64,000 nucleotides of DNA. Origin: an uncultured Bacteroidales bacterium. Its GTDB lineage: Bacteria; Bacteroidota; Bacteroidia; Bacteroidales; Bacteroidaceae. This document shows, in pieces, positions 1 to 7,942 of this stretch. A program made the translations under genes and the position numbers. Each line of letters begins with the position of its first letter. Position 1 is the stretch's first letter. The notes under the pieces are model-generated. The model made no database searches. It saw nothing but the letters and a program-made list of their open reading frames with translations, and had not been told where the DNA came from. The stretch covers positions 1 to 64,000 of the forward strand of contig CADAGX010000005.1 in assembly GCA_902787575.1 (NCBI GenBank), written 5' to 3'.

Positions 1-2169
1 TGCCGCATTGTCGTTGGCATAGACGAAGGCGGCCACGTTGGTGTTGTAGATGTTGGCTGCCGGGCGGAAGGCTGCATTGACACGCAGTTCGTAGACGCCG
101 TTGGCCAGGCCGGTGAGTGTCTGATGCATGTCGAACGTGGCGTTCCATGCCTCGGCTGTTGTCATGATGGACGTGACGCCGCCGGTGGTGAAAGTGGAGC
201 CACTCTTCTCGTACTCCCAGCCTGTGAATCTGGGCGACTCGGAGAGGTCGGCATTCGCCATCAGTTTGGTAATCTCGTCGCCAGCCTTGTAGCCGTTGCG
301 GATGGCTGTGTCGAGCAGACGCTGCACAAATGCGATTTCCTCTGTTATCTGCTCGTCGTTGAGTTTCTTGCTATCTATAATGTAGAAATAAGCGCCGTTG
401 GGGAAGGCTTCGCTTTCCGCTTCGTCGCCGTCGAGATAGTCGTAGAGCAGGTCCATGTCGGTACCCGACACGTTGCTCTCGTCGGCCGTAGTGCGGACAG
501 CCTCCACGGCGTCGATGTACTTCTGGTATGCCTTTGCGCTCTCTTCTACGACGGCACGCTTGCCGCTATAGAAAGCACTGATGAAGGCGTCGCGCTCGGT
601 CAGTGTGTCGAGGTCTGCGATGCTGAGCAGCATGGAGTCGATGGCACCCTGATAGGCAATCACTTCTTCGGCGTACTTGCGCATCTCCTCGAACATGGCA
701 GCCTTCAGCTCGGTGATGTCGTCGAAAGCTGAAGCATAGCCGTCGCCCTGCGGGAAGACGAGTCCGTGCGTGCTGTCGAAGACGGGATGGTCGTCGGTGC
801 CGATGGTCTGGAACCACTTGGCGTCTTGCAGTTTGTTGCCGTTGAGGAAGTAGCAGAGGTGGCCGTCGGCAATCCACTCGGGGGTGTAGTCTTCGGGCGC
901 TCCGTGCGTGGGTTGCATGGCTATGTTGGCAAAGTCGTAGCATTTGGTAATTTTCACCGTACCGCTGCTCTGAATCAGTGTCTCGCCACTTATCTCGCCG
1001 TCGCTGACAACCATCTCGCCAGTGTTCCAGCAATTCTCCAATGTGGCACCAGTTCCGCCGCAGACGAGTGCACGACCTGTGGCATCGGTGCTGATGACGC
1101 CGGTGTTGTAGCAGTAGGTGTACGTACCGCGGCGCGACTCAGCTGCAATGGCAGCAGCCGTCAGTCCAGAGATGACACCGGTGTTGTAGCAGTAGTGATA
1201 CTCGAAATAATTGGAGTTACCTCTTGTACGACCTACGAGACCGCCGGCATAGGAGCCGCGTGCCGTTACGGCGCCGTCGTTTGAGCAGTGCTCGAGGGTG
1301 AGATAGAGCGTCACGCTGGTGTTGTAGAAGAATCCGACGATGCCGCCCACTGCATTGTTGGCAATGATGTCGCCCGTGTTGCTGAAGTGCTTGATGTCCT
1401 TTAGGTAACGAGTGGAGTATCCGAAGAAACCGCCGGCATAGTCGCCGCTGTCGCACGTGATGTTACCGGTGTTGAAACCGCCTGTGACGTGCAGACGACC
1501 GGTCATCGAACCGATGATGCCGCCTGCCATTTGGGACGTGGCGGTGATGTTGGCCGAGTTGGAGCAGTCGTTCATCGTCAGCGGATTGCCTGAATTGTCG
1601 TAATAGTAGTGTCCGACAATGCCGCCAACGCGTTCGAGACCGCTGATTTCGGCTTCGTTCTTACAGTTGGTGATGTTGGAGCTGCCACCCAGTGCCAGAT
1701 AGCCCACGAGGCCGCCCACGTACTTGGCATACAGGGCAGACACGGTGGTGCGGTTGGTACAGCCTTCCATCGTGAATACGCCGCCCGTATTTGATGCCAC
1801 GAAGGCGCCGAAACCTTCCACTTCCTCGGTAGTGGTGATGCTGCCCGAGAGCGTCAGGTTCTTGATGACTACGCCGCCGGCTGTGGTGGCGAAGAGCGGT
1901 CCGGCCAAATTAGATACGCTGAAGCCCTGGCCATCGAATGTGCCGGTGTAAGCGTTAATGCCTTCCCATGGCTGGCCTGCCATGTCGAAGCTGGCCGTCA
2001 GTGCTGCATTGGCATCGGCTGTGCCTCCGTTTACCACAGCTGCAAAGGCCACGAGGTCGTCGGCCGAGCCAATCTGGTAGACGCCGTCCACCTCGGAGAG
2101 CGCCATGGCGCTGGTTCCCATCAGGCACATCAGTGCCGCGAGAAGCAAAGAAGTAAACTTTTGTTTCAT
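1..2169 (-). CDS. GLUG-repeat surface/secreted protein (3' end outside window)
   Basis: The reading frame stays open from an ATG at 2169 to the window edge, giving 723 residues with no stop, so the C-terminus is missing. It begins with a Sec signal peptide (MKQKF, hydrophobic core LLLAALMCLMG, then ALS). About residues 30-400 hold repeated GLUG-like units (for example GGLVGY, GGIVGHYY, GGIIGSM, GGFFGYS, GGLVGR) alternating with NCxNxA/NTG strands, the pattern of a beta-helix. Residues about 480-580 look alpha-helical and acidic. The last 100 residues (around GLANGVYELRVNAAF) resemble the beta-sandwich, carbohydrate-binding-like C-terminal region common in Prevotella surface proteins. Probably exported and displayed, with a role in adhesion or glycan binding; no catalytic motif is visible. 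A -7 box (2232-2239, minus strand) lies about 65 bases upstream of the ATG. Confidence 0.8.
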   Translation of the reverse strand, partial: MKQKFTSLLLAALMCLMGTSAMALSEVDGVYQIGSADDLVAFAAVVNGGTADANAALTASFDMAGQPWEGINAYTGTFDGQGFSVSNLAGPLFATTAGGVVIKNLTLSGSITTTEEVEGFGAFVASNTGGVFTMEGCTNRTTVSALYAKYVGGLVGYLALGGSSNITNCKNEAEISGLERVGGIVGHYYYDNSGNPLTMNDCSNSANITATSQMAGGIIGSMTGRLHVTGGFNTGNITCDSGDYAGGFFGYSTRYLKDIKHFSNTGDIIANNAVGGIVGFFYNTSVTLYLTLEHCSNDGAVTARGSYAGGLVGRTRGNSNYFEYHYCYNTGVISGLTAAAIAAESRRGTYTYCYNTGVISTDATGRALVCGGTGATLENCWNTGEMVVSDGEISGETLIQSSGTVKITKCYDFANIAMQPTHGAPEDYTPEWIADGHLCYFLNGNKLQDAKWFQTIGTDDHPVFDSTHGLVFPQGDGYASAFDDITELKAAMFEEMRKYAEEVIAYQGAIDSMLLSIADLDTLTERDAFISAFYSGKRAVVEESAKAYQKYIDAVEAVRTTADESNVSGTDMDLLYDYLDGDEAESEAFPNGAYFYIIDSKKLNDEQITEEIAFVQRLLDTAIRNGYKAGDEITKLMANADLSESPRFTGWEYEKSGSTFTTGGVTSIMTTAEAWNATFDMHQTLTGLANGVYELRVNAAFRPAANIYNTNVAAFVYANDNAA

Positions 2170-2231
2170 ACTTACAGGTGTTAAAAGTGTAAATAGATTA
2201 TAATTTTTGTGATATTTCGCTCTTTTGGCAA

Positions 2232-2239
2232 CAAAAATA
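2232..2239 (-). promoter_or_regulatory. -7 promoter box for the GLUG-repeat protein
   Basis: Minus strand reads TATTTTTG, matching the Bacteroidetes TAnnTTTG consensus, about 63 bases before the ATG at 2169. A small inverted repeat, CTTAC-5-GTAAG at 2259-2273, covers the place where the -33 element would sit. Confidence 0.5.
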
Positions 2240-2336
2240 CACAAAAGAAAGCTTAATGCTTACATTCTGTAAGTTAAAAGTTGTTAAGGAAAAAGAAAAA
2301 TGAGTGGGCGCGATGTCCGACGAATGGTCGTGTGTC

Positions 2337-3800
2337 CTATGGCTTTCCCAACAGCAGGTGATGGTCGATGCATGGAGGCAATTCCTCTTCGTAGTGCGTC
2401 ACCATGACGAGCGTTTTGTGCGGTCGCTGGCAGAAAGTTTCGATGATGGCCTTCACGTGAGCACGGCCGGCATCGTCGAGACCATGCAGGGGCTCGTCGA
2501 GGATGAGCAGTTCGGGGTCCTTGACGAAGGCACGTGCCAGCAGGCAGAGGCGTTGCTGTCCGCTGCTGAGGCGCAGAAATGTGCGTTCGGCCAGCGACTC
2601 GATGCCAAAGATGCGCATCCAGCGTAGACACTGCTCGCGTTCTTCGGGGCGTGGCCGTACGTAGAGGCCCACTGAGTCGCGCAATCCACTGGCCACGATG
2701 TCGATGGCCGGCAAGTCGCGCTGGTAGGCTCGGTGCATCTCGGGGCTGACATATCCGATGTGGCGCTTTATCTCCCAGATGCTCTCGCCGTGGCCGCGCT
2801 GATGGCCGAAAAGGCGGATGTCGCAGGCATAAGCCTGCGGATTGTCGGCACAAACGAGACTTAGAAGGGTGCTTTTGCCGCTACCGTTTGGGCCAGTCAG
2901 CGACCATCGTTCGCCCTCGCGGACGGTCCACGAGAGGTCGTCGAGGATGGTACGTTCGCCGTAGCGGATGGAGACGTGGTTGAAGCGCAGAATCTCGCCG
3001 CCCTGGTGAGGATAGAACGACTCGGCTGCGAGGTCTTTGTGCGGCAGCGAGAGCAGTGCGGGATGTACGGTTGGTGCTGCGTTCGGCTGCACACGCGACA
3101 GATACTCGCTGCGTGTCTGCTTCGGGAGCAGACGCAGGCCCTCGACGGGCACAATGTGTGTGACGAAGGAGGGAATGTCGGCCGGGCGGCTCAGTACGAG
3201 GATTATCTGCAGCGACGTCTGGCGGATGAGCTGTTCGAGCAGTAGGCGCAGGCCGTCGCGTGCCGAGGTGTCGAGCCCGATAAAAGGATTGTCGAGGATG
3301 AGCAGAGAGGGATTGGTGAGGAGCGCTTTGGTTAGTTGGAAGCGGCGCAGCTCGCCGCTGCTGAGCGTGATGATATACTTGTCGAGCAACGAGTCGTTGT
3401 CGAGTATGCCCAACGGCAGCAGATGCTTGGCGTGGCCTGCTGCCTCGAGTGCCTCGAGTCCCAATGCCTCGCGGACGGTGGGCGTTGCCTCGTCGATGTC
3501 GTGCTGGTTCCAGCGTTGCTGGTAATAGTATGTGCCGTCGCTCTCGCCATATGAGTCGCGGAACGAAATGTACTTGATGTTTTCGCTGACGAGACGCTTG
3601 GTTCCTGGCCCGAAGTCGTACTGCACCTCGTTTTGCAAGAGCGGGTAGTGGCCAGTAAGAACTTCCACAAGACGGCTCTTGCCTGCGGCGTTGTTGCCCA
3701 CGATGGCCACCTGCTCGCCATCGGCAATGTGCAGGTTGATGGGCTCGGCCATGCGCCAGTCTGGGTGGCGTGTCACTCCGTCTGTGATGCGAAGATTCAT
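2337..3800 (-). CDS. Double ATP-binding-cassette protein, ModF/PhrA-like
   Basis: 487 residues with two complete ABC nucleotide-binding domains and no membrane segment. The first has Walker A GNNAAGKS (about 36-43), signature LSSGELRRFQL and Walker B LLILDNPFIGLD. The second has Walker A GPNGSGKST, signature LSSGQQRLCLLAR and Walker B LLILDEPLHGLD. Length and tandem arrangement match the E. coli ModF (PhrA) type, about 490 residues, whose physiological role is unsettled; no permease gene is adjacent. It is the last gene of a minus-strand run DUF4286-ruvC-this gene, 30 bases after the ruvC stop. The first domain has Asn in place of Glu after the Walker B Asp (LDNP), so that site may hydrolyse ATP weakly; the second keeps the Glu. 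Substrate or partner unknown. Confidence 0.85.
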   Translation of the reverse strand: MNLRITDGVTRHPDWRMAEPINLHIADGEQVAIVGNNAAGKSRLVEVLTGHYPLLQNEVQYDFGPGTKRLVSENIKYISFRDSYGESDGTYYYQQRWNQHDIDEATPTVREALGLEALEAAGHAKHLLPLGILDNDSLLDKYIITLSSGELRRFQLTKALLTNPSLLILDNPFIGLDTSARDGLRLLLEQLIRQTSLQIILVLSRPADIPSFVTHIVPVEGLRLLPKQTRSEYLSRVQPNAAPTVHPALLSLPHKDLAAESFYPHQGGEILRFNHVSIRYGERTILDDLSWTVREGERWSLTGPNGSGKSTLLSLVCADNPQAYACDIRLFGHQRGHGESIWEIKRHIGYVSPEMHRAYQRDLPAIDIVASGLRDSVGLYVRPRPEEREQCLRWMRIFGIESLAERTFLRLSSGQQRLCLLARAFVKDPELLILDEPLHGLDDAGRAHVKAIIETFCQRPHKTLVMVTHYEEELPPCIDHHLLLGKP

Positions 3801-3830
3801 TCTTTTCTTAGGCTTTTGGCTCCCTAATCC

Positions 3831-4382
3831 TTATTTAATACGACTGGCGTTCTTCGTGGCGAAGTCTTTCCAACTCGAATATTTGTGATCTGTCTCGGGG
3901 CGGCCCATTTGTAGGTAGTGGCAGTAGGCGGCGCCGAGTGCGTCGGTGGCGTCGAGGTACTTGCCGATTTCGCCGGCATCGATGTGAAGCATTTTCTGCA
4001 GCATGTACGCCACCTGCTCCTTGCTGGCATTTCCGTTGCCGGTGATGGCCATCTTTATTTTGGTGGGTGCGTATTCTGTGATGGGTACCTGCCGGTGTAT
4101 GGCGGCGGCCATAGCCACGCCCTGAGCACGCCCCAGCTTGAGCATACTCTGCACGTTCTTGCCGAAGAACGGTGCCTCGATGGCCAGTTCGTCGGGCAGG
4201 TACGACTCGATGATGCCGTTCACACGCTCGAAGATGCGGCCCAACTTCAGGTAATGGTCGGCATACTTGCGCAAGTCTATGACGCCCAACGCCACCATTG
4301 CGGCCTTGCGGTCCTCCACCTTCAGCACACCGTAGCCCATGAACGTGGTGCCGGGGTCTATGCCAAGTATCACTTTTTCCAT
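3831..4382 (-). CDS. ruvC: Holliday junction resolvase RuvC
   Basis: 183 residues, the normal size for RuvC, the endonuclease that makes paired nicks in Holliday junctions during recombination repair, acting with RuvAB. The RNase-H-fold acidic catalytic set is visible: Asp7 in LGIDPGTT, Glu about 68 in LAIEAPFFGK, and the C-terminal pair in YLDATDALGAAYCHY (about 139-153). The ATG at 4382 lies 4 bases after the stop of the DUF4286 gene, so the two are almost certainly co-transcribed from the promoter at 4695-4702. RuvA and RuvB genes are not in this window. Confidence 0.96.
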   Translation of the reverse strand: MEKVILGIDPGTTFMGYGVLKVEDRKAAMVALGVIDLRKYADHYLKLGRIFERVNGIIESYLPDELAIEAPFFGKNVQSMLKLGRAQGVAMAAAIHRQVPITEYAPTKIKMAITGNGNASKEQVAYMLQKMLHIDAGEIGKYLDATDALGAAYCHYLQMGRPETDHKYSSWKDFATKNASRIK

Positions 4383-4386
4383 ACGT

Positions 4387-4689
4387 CTATATCTCTTCCA
4401 TCAGTGTGCTGAAGCCGATGATGCGGCCCTCGAACGTTTTTTGCAATTCGGCTGCCAACGCCTGTCCCTGACGCACGAACCACTGATGTAGCGTGGCCGT
4501 GTCGGCAACTGCGAACTGCAGCGAGAAACACTCGCTCTGCTCGTCGTGGTGACTGAGCACGCGCATCAGCCGCGCATCAACAAGCGTCTGGTCGGCTTCC
4601 ACACGCGGAAGCATGGACTGTCGGAGCCAGATGACGAAATTGCGTGCATCGGAGACGGGCATCGTGTAGGTGGTGTTGTAGATTATCAT
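4387..4689 (-). CDS. DUF4286 family protein
   Basis: 100 residues, start chosen at 4689 (MIIYNTTY) rather than an upstream in-frame ATG at 4809 that would run through the promoter and a tandem repeat. The protein matches the small DUF4286 family of Bacteroidetes, an antibiotic-biosynthesis-monooxygenase-like (ferredoxin-like) fold of unknown function; the N-terminal strand MIIYNTTYTM and the central VLSHHDEQSECFSLQF are typical. First gene of the operon with ruvC and the double ABC protein. The -7 box ends only 5 bases before the ATG, so the message is probably leaderless. Confidence 0.8.
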   Translation of the reverse strand: MIIYNTTYTMPVSDARNFVIWLRQSMLPRVEADQTLVDARLMRVLSHHDEQSECFSLQFAVADTATLHQWFVRQGQALAAELQKTFEGRIIGFSTLMEEI

Positions 4690-4694
4690 GGGTG

Positions 4695-4702
4695 CAAAGT
4701 TA
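4695..4702 (-). promoter_or_regulatory. -7 promoter box for DUF4286-ruvC-ABC operon
   Basis: Minus strand reads TAACTTTG, with five bases between the box and the ATG at 4689. The box forms the edge of the 85-bp tandem repeat at 4702-4871. Confidence 0.7.
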
Positions 4703-4871
4703 CGAATAAACGAGCGAAGTACAAAACGAAAAGCTGTCTTTTCGGTTTTACTTCCGAGTGAAAGTAACTTAGGCGTGAGCCAAAGAACGAATAAACGAGC
4801 GAAGTACAAAACGAAAAGTTGTCTTTTCGGTTTTACTTCCGAGCGAGACTATCTTGGTAGCGAGTCAAAGT
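4702..4871. repeat. Two tandem copies of an 85-bp hairpin-bearing repeat
   Basis: Copy 1 spans 4702-4786 and copy 2 4787-4871; most bases are identical, and the differences cluster in the last 30 bases of each unit. Each unit contains an imperfect hairpin with arms around CAAAACGAAAAG and CTTTTCGGTTTT (copy 1 arms 4722-4733 and 4738-4749) closed by a 4-base loop and extending outward through GAAGTA/TACTTC. The copies fill the gap between the divergent DUF4286 operon and the DUF1573 gene. Confidence 0.85.
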
Positions 4872-4925
4872 CTGGGATTTTAATCCGGAAATTGGGCCGC
4901 TGCGGGCATAATTCTTGCTTCTGAT

Positions 4926-4956
4926 TTTGCGTTCTGAAGAATTCTTCCTACCTTTG
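4926..4956 (+). promoter_or_regulatory. Promoter of the DUF1573 gene
   Basis: TTTG at 4926-4929, a 19-base spacer, then TACCTTTG at 4949-4956: a full match to the Bacteroides-type -33/-7 promoter. The ATG follows 29 bases downstream. Confidence 0.8.
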
Positions 4957-4985
4957 CGGCTGAAATAACGTTTAATTTTACGATT

Positions 4986-5426
4986 ATGACACGCAAGATT
5001 TTGTTTTTCTGCCTGCTGTTTTTTGCGGCCCACAGCCTGCAAGCACAGGTGCAGACGCAGAAAGTATCGGAAAGCGATGTGAAAGCTGTGGCTACCACCA
5101 AGGCCGAGAAATATGCCGAGATTACTTTCGACACGCTTTCGTATAACTTTGGCACGTTCAGCAAGAACGAACCCATCCGCACATGCTCGTTTGCTTTCAA
5201 GAATACGGGCACGGCTCCGCTTGTCATTGAGCAGGTGTACGCCAGCTGCGGCTGTACGGTCCCCGAGTGGCCCAAGCAGCCCATCAAACCCGGCGAGAGT
5301 GCTGCAATCGATGTGCGCTACGACGGAACGGACAAGGCGTTAGGTCACTTCCAAAAGACAATCACCGTGCGGGCTAACGTCGAAGGCAAGTTGGTGAGAC
5401 TGACCATCGAAGGTGTGATGGAGTAA
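4986..5426 (+). CDS. DUF1573 domain exported protein
   Basis: 146 residues with a signal peptide (MTRKILFFCLLFFAAHSLQAQ, cut after QAQ) and one DUF1573 domain from about residue 40 to the end. The domain signature is clear: FDTLSYNFGTFSKNE, the strand SFAFKNTGTAPLVI, then the conserved YASCGCTVPEW with two cysteines and the GESAAIDVRYDG segment. DUF1573 is an immunoglobulin-like beta-sandwich (ASPM-SPD-2-Hydin relative) abundant in exported Bacteroidetes proteins; function unknown, probably periplasmic. It has its own promoter and is followed directly by a strong hairpin terminator, so it is monocistronic. Confidence 0.9.
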   Translation: MTRKILFFCLLFFAAHSLQAQVQTQKVSESDVKAVATTKAEKYAEITFDTLSYNFGTFSKNEPIRTCSFAFKNTGTAPLVIEQVYASCGCTVPEWPKQPIKPGESAAIDVRYDGTDKALGHFQKTITVRANVEGKLVRLTIEGVME

Positions 5427-5432
5427 AAAAAC

Positions 5433-5464
5433 TTCGGGCCTCCTGCCAGAGCGGGAGGCCCGAA
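5433..5464 (+). terminator. Terminator hairpin after the DUF1573 gene
   Basis: Perfect 11-bp stem TTCGGGCCTCC / GGAGGCCCGAA with a 10-base loop, starting six bases after the stop codon. The 3' T-tract is weak (TTGTATC), while the A-run before the stem would be a T-tract on the minus strand. Confidence 0.75.
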
Positions 5465-5520
5465 TTGTATCTATACCTTATTATATTATACAAGTTCAGA
5501 CGTTGCCTTGCGGCGGCGGA

Positions 5521-6426
5521 TTACTTGTAGTACTCCTCGTAAATCTGCTCCAGCTGCGGATACATCCAGCGTGCCAGACGCTTGCCGCCGTCCTGATTCA
5601 GATGCAGACCGTCCTTGAAGTACACGCGGTTGGCGTTTCCCACTTCCAGCATGGGCGAGAGACCGCTGTAGCTGTACGCGTCGAGGACGGGAAGCGAGTA
5701 GTAGGCGGCCACTTCCTTGATGGCATTTACGTACTCCTTGAAGGTCTTGCCAGTCGTGCTGTTGGTGCCTTCGGTAATGCTGCCGTCGCTGTTGAGGATA
5801 TACTCGGGCTCGTCGATTTCCACGCCGTGATGAATGGGAGTCATCACCACGATGGGCTTACCCGGGAAACGCTCCACAAGGGCAGAGAACAAGCGATGCA
5901 GCCCGGCATAGAACGAGTAGCGTCCGGCACGCGTGCCGTCGGAGAACTCGCCGAAGGGCGCCGTAGCTTTGTGGCCGAAGTCGTTTGTGCCGCCAAAGAC
6001 CACCACCATGTCCAAAATCTTGGACATTTTGTTAACGCGCGCCTCGAAGGCGTTCGTCGATGAGCTGTTGAGCTTGGCGATATGAGTGGCCGAAATGCCG
6101 TAGTTCATAGCCGTGCATCCAGTCAGGTCGGCATAGGCAGTTACGTACTCGCCGTTTTGAGTAATGCTGTCGCCCAAGAAACCGATGCGTTTGCCCTTCC
6201 AATGCGACTGTACCAGCGGTGCCACGTAAACGGTGTCCTTTTGGGCTGCAAAGTATTCTTCCTTCACAGTTGAGGTTTCTTGCAGCGTAATGGAGTCCAT
6301 CTGGTTCACGGGTACAGCCATTGGCGTGCTGCCGCTGCGGTAGAGAACCGTGGAGTAGGCCTGCGCCTTTGCTGTGCTGCTCAGTATGGCAAGCGAAGCC
6401 GAGAGAATGATGCTTGATGTCTTCAT
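5521..6426 (-). CDS. Secreted SGNH/GDSL-family esterase
   Basis: 301 residues from the ATG at 6426 (MKTSSIILSASLAILSSTAKAQ, a signal peptide ending AQA); the longer frame upstream crosses the promoter. The first 75 residues include a short Prevotella-type segment (MAVPVNQMDSITL) that usually precedes surface domains. The hydrolase domain from about residue 76 has the SGNH blocks in order: GFLGDSITQ (catalytic Ser), GISATH, FGGTNDFG (Asn) and FKDGLHLNQDG (Asp-x-x-His). Likely removes acyl groups from a glycan or other ester outside the cytoplasm; the substrate cannot be told from sequence. It lies convergent to the DUF1573 gene and divergent from the CobW gene. Confidence 0.88.
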   Translation of the reverse strand: MKTSSIILSASLAILSSTAKAQAYSTVLYRSGSTPMAVPVNQMDSITLQETSTVKEEYFAAQKDTVYVAPLVQSHWKGKRIGFLGDSITQNGEYVTAYADLTGCTAMNYGISATHIAKLNSSSTNAFEARVNKMSKILDMVVVFGGTNDFGHKATAPFGEFSDGTRAGRYSFYAGLHRLFSALVERFPGKPIVVMTPIHHGVEIDEPEYILNSDGSITEGTNSTTGKTFKEYVNAIKEVAAYYSLPVLDAYSYSGLSPMLEVGNANRVYFKDGLHLNQDGGKRLARWMYPQLEQIYEEYYK

Positions 6427-6459
6427 GTCTTTTGTGTCTTTTGTTTCGTCTTTGCTGCG

Positions 6460-6467
6460 CAAAGGTA
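6460..6467 (-). promoter_or_regulatory. -7 box for the SGNH esterase gene
   Basis: Minus strand reads TACCTTTG, 33 bases before the ATG at 6426. No clear -33 element was seen. Confidence 0.65.
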
Positions 6468-6531
6468 GGTTTTTTGTCCGACATTTCATAATATTTAACC
6501 TTCTTTTCGTTCCGTTGTGCTGAGAAAGTTG

Positions 6532-6539
6532 TAATTTTG
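6532..6539 (+). promoter_or_regulatory. -7 box for the CobW/G3E GTPase gene
   Basis: TAATTTTG lies 41 bases before the ATG at 6581. A TTG at 6515-6517 is spaced only 14 bases away, so the -33 element is uncertain. Confidence 0.55.
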
Positions 6540-6580
6540 CAATCCGAAAAAATAGACCGTACGTATTATCATTCTGCATT

Positions 6581-7822
6581 ATGAATAACGAAAGAAAAGC
6601 AACACCCGTCTTGCTGCTCACGGGTTATCTGGGCAGCGGTAAAACTACATTGCTCAACCGAATCCTCGCCAACCAGAAAGGCATCCGCTTTGCTGTCATA
6701 GTGAACGATATCGGCGAAGTGAATATCGATGCCGACCTTATTCAGAAGGGCGGCGTAGTGAGCCAGCAGGATGACAGCCTTGTGGCTTTGCAAAACGGCT
6801 GCATCTGCTGTACGCTGAAGATGGACCTTGTGGAACAACTGCGCGACATCATTGCACAGGGGCAGTTCGACTATATTGTTATTGAAGCCAGCGGCATCTG
6901 CGAGCCGGCTCCCATTGCACAGACCATCTGCAGCATCCCCTCGATGGGCGAGGAGTACACGCGTGCCGGCGTGCCACGGCTGGACAGCATCGTCACGGTG
7001 GTGGACGCACTGCGCATGAAGGACGAGTTCGGTAGCGGCAGTGCCTTGCTCAACAAACGTCTCGACGAGGACGACCTCGAGAACCTTGTCATCCAGCAAA
7101 TAGAGTTTTGCAACATCATCCTGCTGAATAAGGCTGCCGACGTGGAGCCGGCCGAATTGGAACGCATACGCCAGATAATTCGCGCCATACAGCCGCACGC
7201 CGAGATTATAGACTGCAATTATGGCGACGTGGAACTCGACCGCCTGCTCAACACAGGGCTTTTCGATTTCGAGAAGGTGGCCACGTCTGCCGCTTGGATT
7301 GGCGAAATTGAGCATCATCACGACGAGGATACGGATGAAGACGACGATGATGACGAGGAAGAAGACGGCGACCACGAGCATCACCATCATCACCACGAGC
7401 ACGAGCATGAACACCACCACCATCATCACGACGACGAAGGCGAGGCCGAGGAATACGGCATTGGCACATTTGTCTGGTATCGCCGCGAGCCGATGGATTT
7501 GGGACGCTTCGACGAGTTTGTGGCGCGCCACTGGCCTAAATCCATCATCCGCGCCAAGGGTATCTGCTACTTCCGCGACGAGCGCGACATGTGCTACGTC
7601 TTCGAGCAGGCGGGCCGTCAGGTTTCCATCCGCCAGGCCGGACAGTGGTTTGCCACCATGCCGAAGGAAGACCTGCAGGAAATGCTGGCGCGTGACGCCA
7701 ACCTGCGACGCGACTGGGACGAGGCGTACGGCGATCGCATGCAGAAACTCGTCTTCATCGGGCAGAAAATGGACCGCAAGGCCATAGAGGCTGCCCTCGA
7801 TGCATGCCTTTATAAAAACTAA
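6581..7822 (+). CDS. CobW/G3E-family GTPase with His-Asp-rich metal-binding loop
   Basis: 413 residues. The N-terminal G3E GTPase domain has Walker A GYLGSGKTTLL (about 15-25), the metal-binding motif NGCICCTL (Cys-Ile-Cys-Cys, about 72-79), EASGICEP and the guanine-specificity stretch LLNKAAD. Between the GTPase domain and the C-terminal CobW_C domain (from about 295, GTFVWYRREPMDL) lies a run of about 45 residues made almost only of His, Asp and Glu. Proteins of this family insert metal ions (Zn, Co) into client enzymes using GTP, and the loop would bind metal. Cytosolic. No adjacent B12 genes or obvious client gene, so zinc handling is as likely as cobalt. A double hairpin terminator follows. 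Confidence 0.88.
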   Translation: MNNERKATPVLLLTGYLGSGKTTLLNRILANQKGIRFAVIVNDIGEVNIDADLIQKGGVVSQQDDSLVALQNGCICCTLKMDLVEQLRDIIAQGQFDYIVIEASGICEPAPIAQTICSIPSMGEEYTRAGVPRLDSIVTVVDALRMKDEFGSGSALLNKRLDEDDLENLVIQQIEFCNIILLNKAADVEPAELERIRQIIRAIQPHAEIIDCNYGDVELDRLLNTGLFDFEKVATSAAWIGEIEHHHDEDTDEDDDDDEEEDGDHEHHHHHHEHEHEHHHHHHDDEGEAEEYGIGTFVWYRREPMDLGRFDEFVARHWPKSIIRAKGICYFRDERDMCYVFEQAGRQVSIRQAGQWFATMPKEDLQEMLARDANLRRDWDEAYGDRMQKLVFIGQKMDRKAIEAALDACLYKN

Positions 7823-7840
7823 GCGTGGCAGATAAAAATG

Positions 7841-7918
7841 TGACGTGTCGCATTGAATAAAACGACACGTCATAAAAAGAAATTCGTCGGGTGTCTCAGC
7901 TGAGATACCCGACGAATT
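7841..7918. terminator. Two hairpins between convergent genes
   Basis: First stem TGACGTGTCG (7841-7850) with CGACACGTCA (7863-7872). The second is an 18-bp near-perfect stem (7881-7898 with 7901-7918, one G-T pair) with a 2-base loop. They separate the CobW gene from the convergent gene at 7943 and probably end transcription both ways. Confidence 0.75.
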
Positions 7919-7942
7919 GTTTATGGCTGCTGACCGTATTTC

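Noticed and set aside
4702..4871. Insertion sequence remnant
   Set aside because: The 85-bp units are direct repeats without terminal inverted repeats or any transposase fragment; only a REP/MITE-like label is defensible.
6569..7873. 434-codon minus-strand frame opposite the CobW gene
   Set aside because: The hydrophobic Val/Met run is simply the reverse of the His/Asp-rich tract; the plus-strand protein has clear GTPase motifs.
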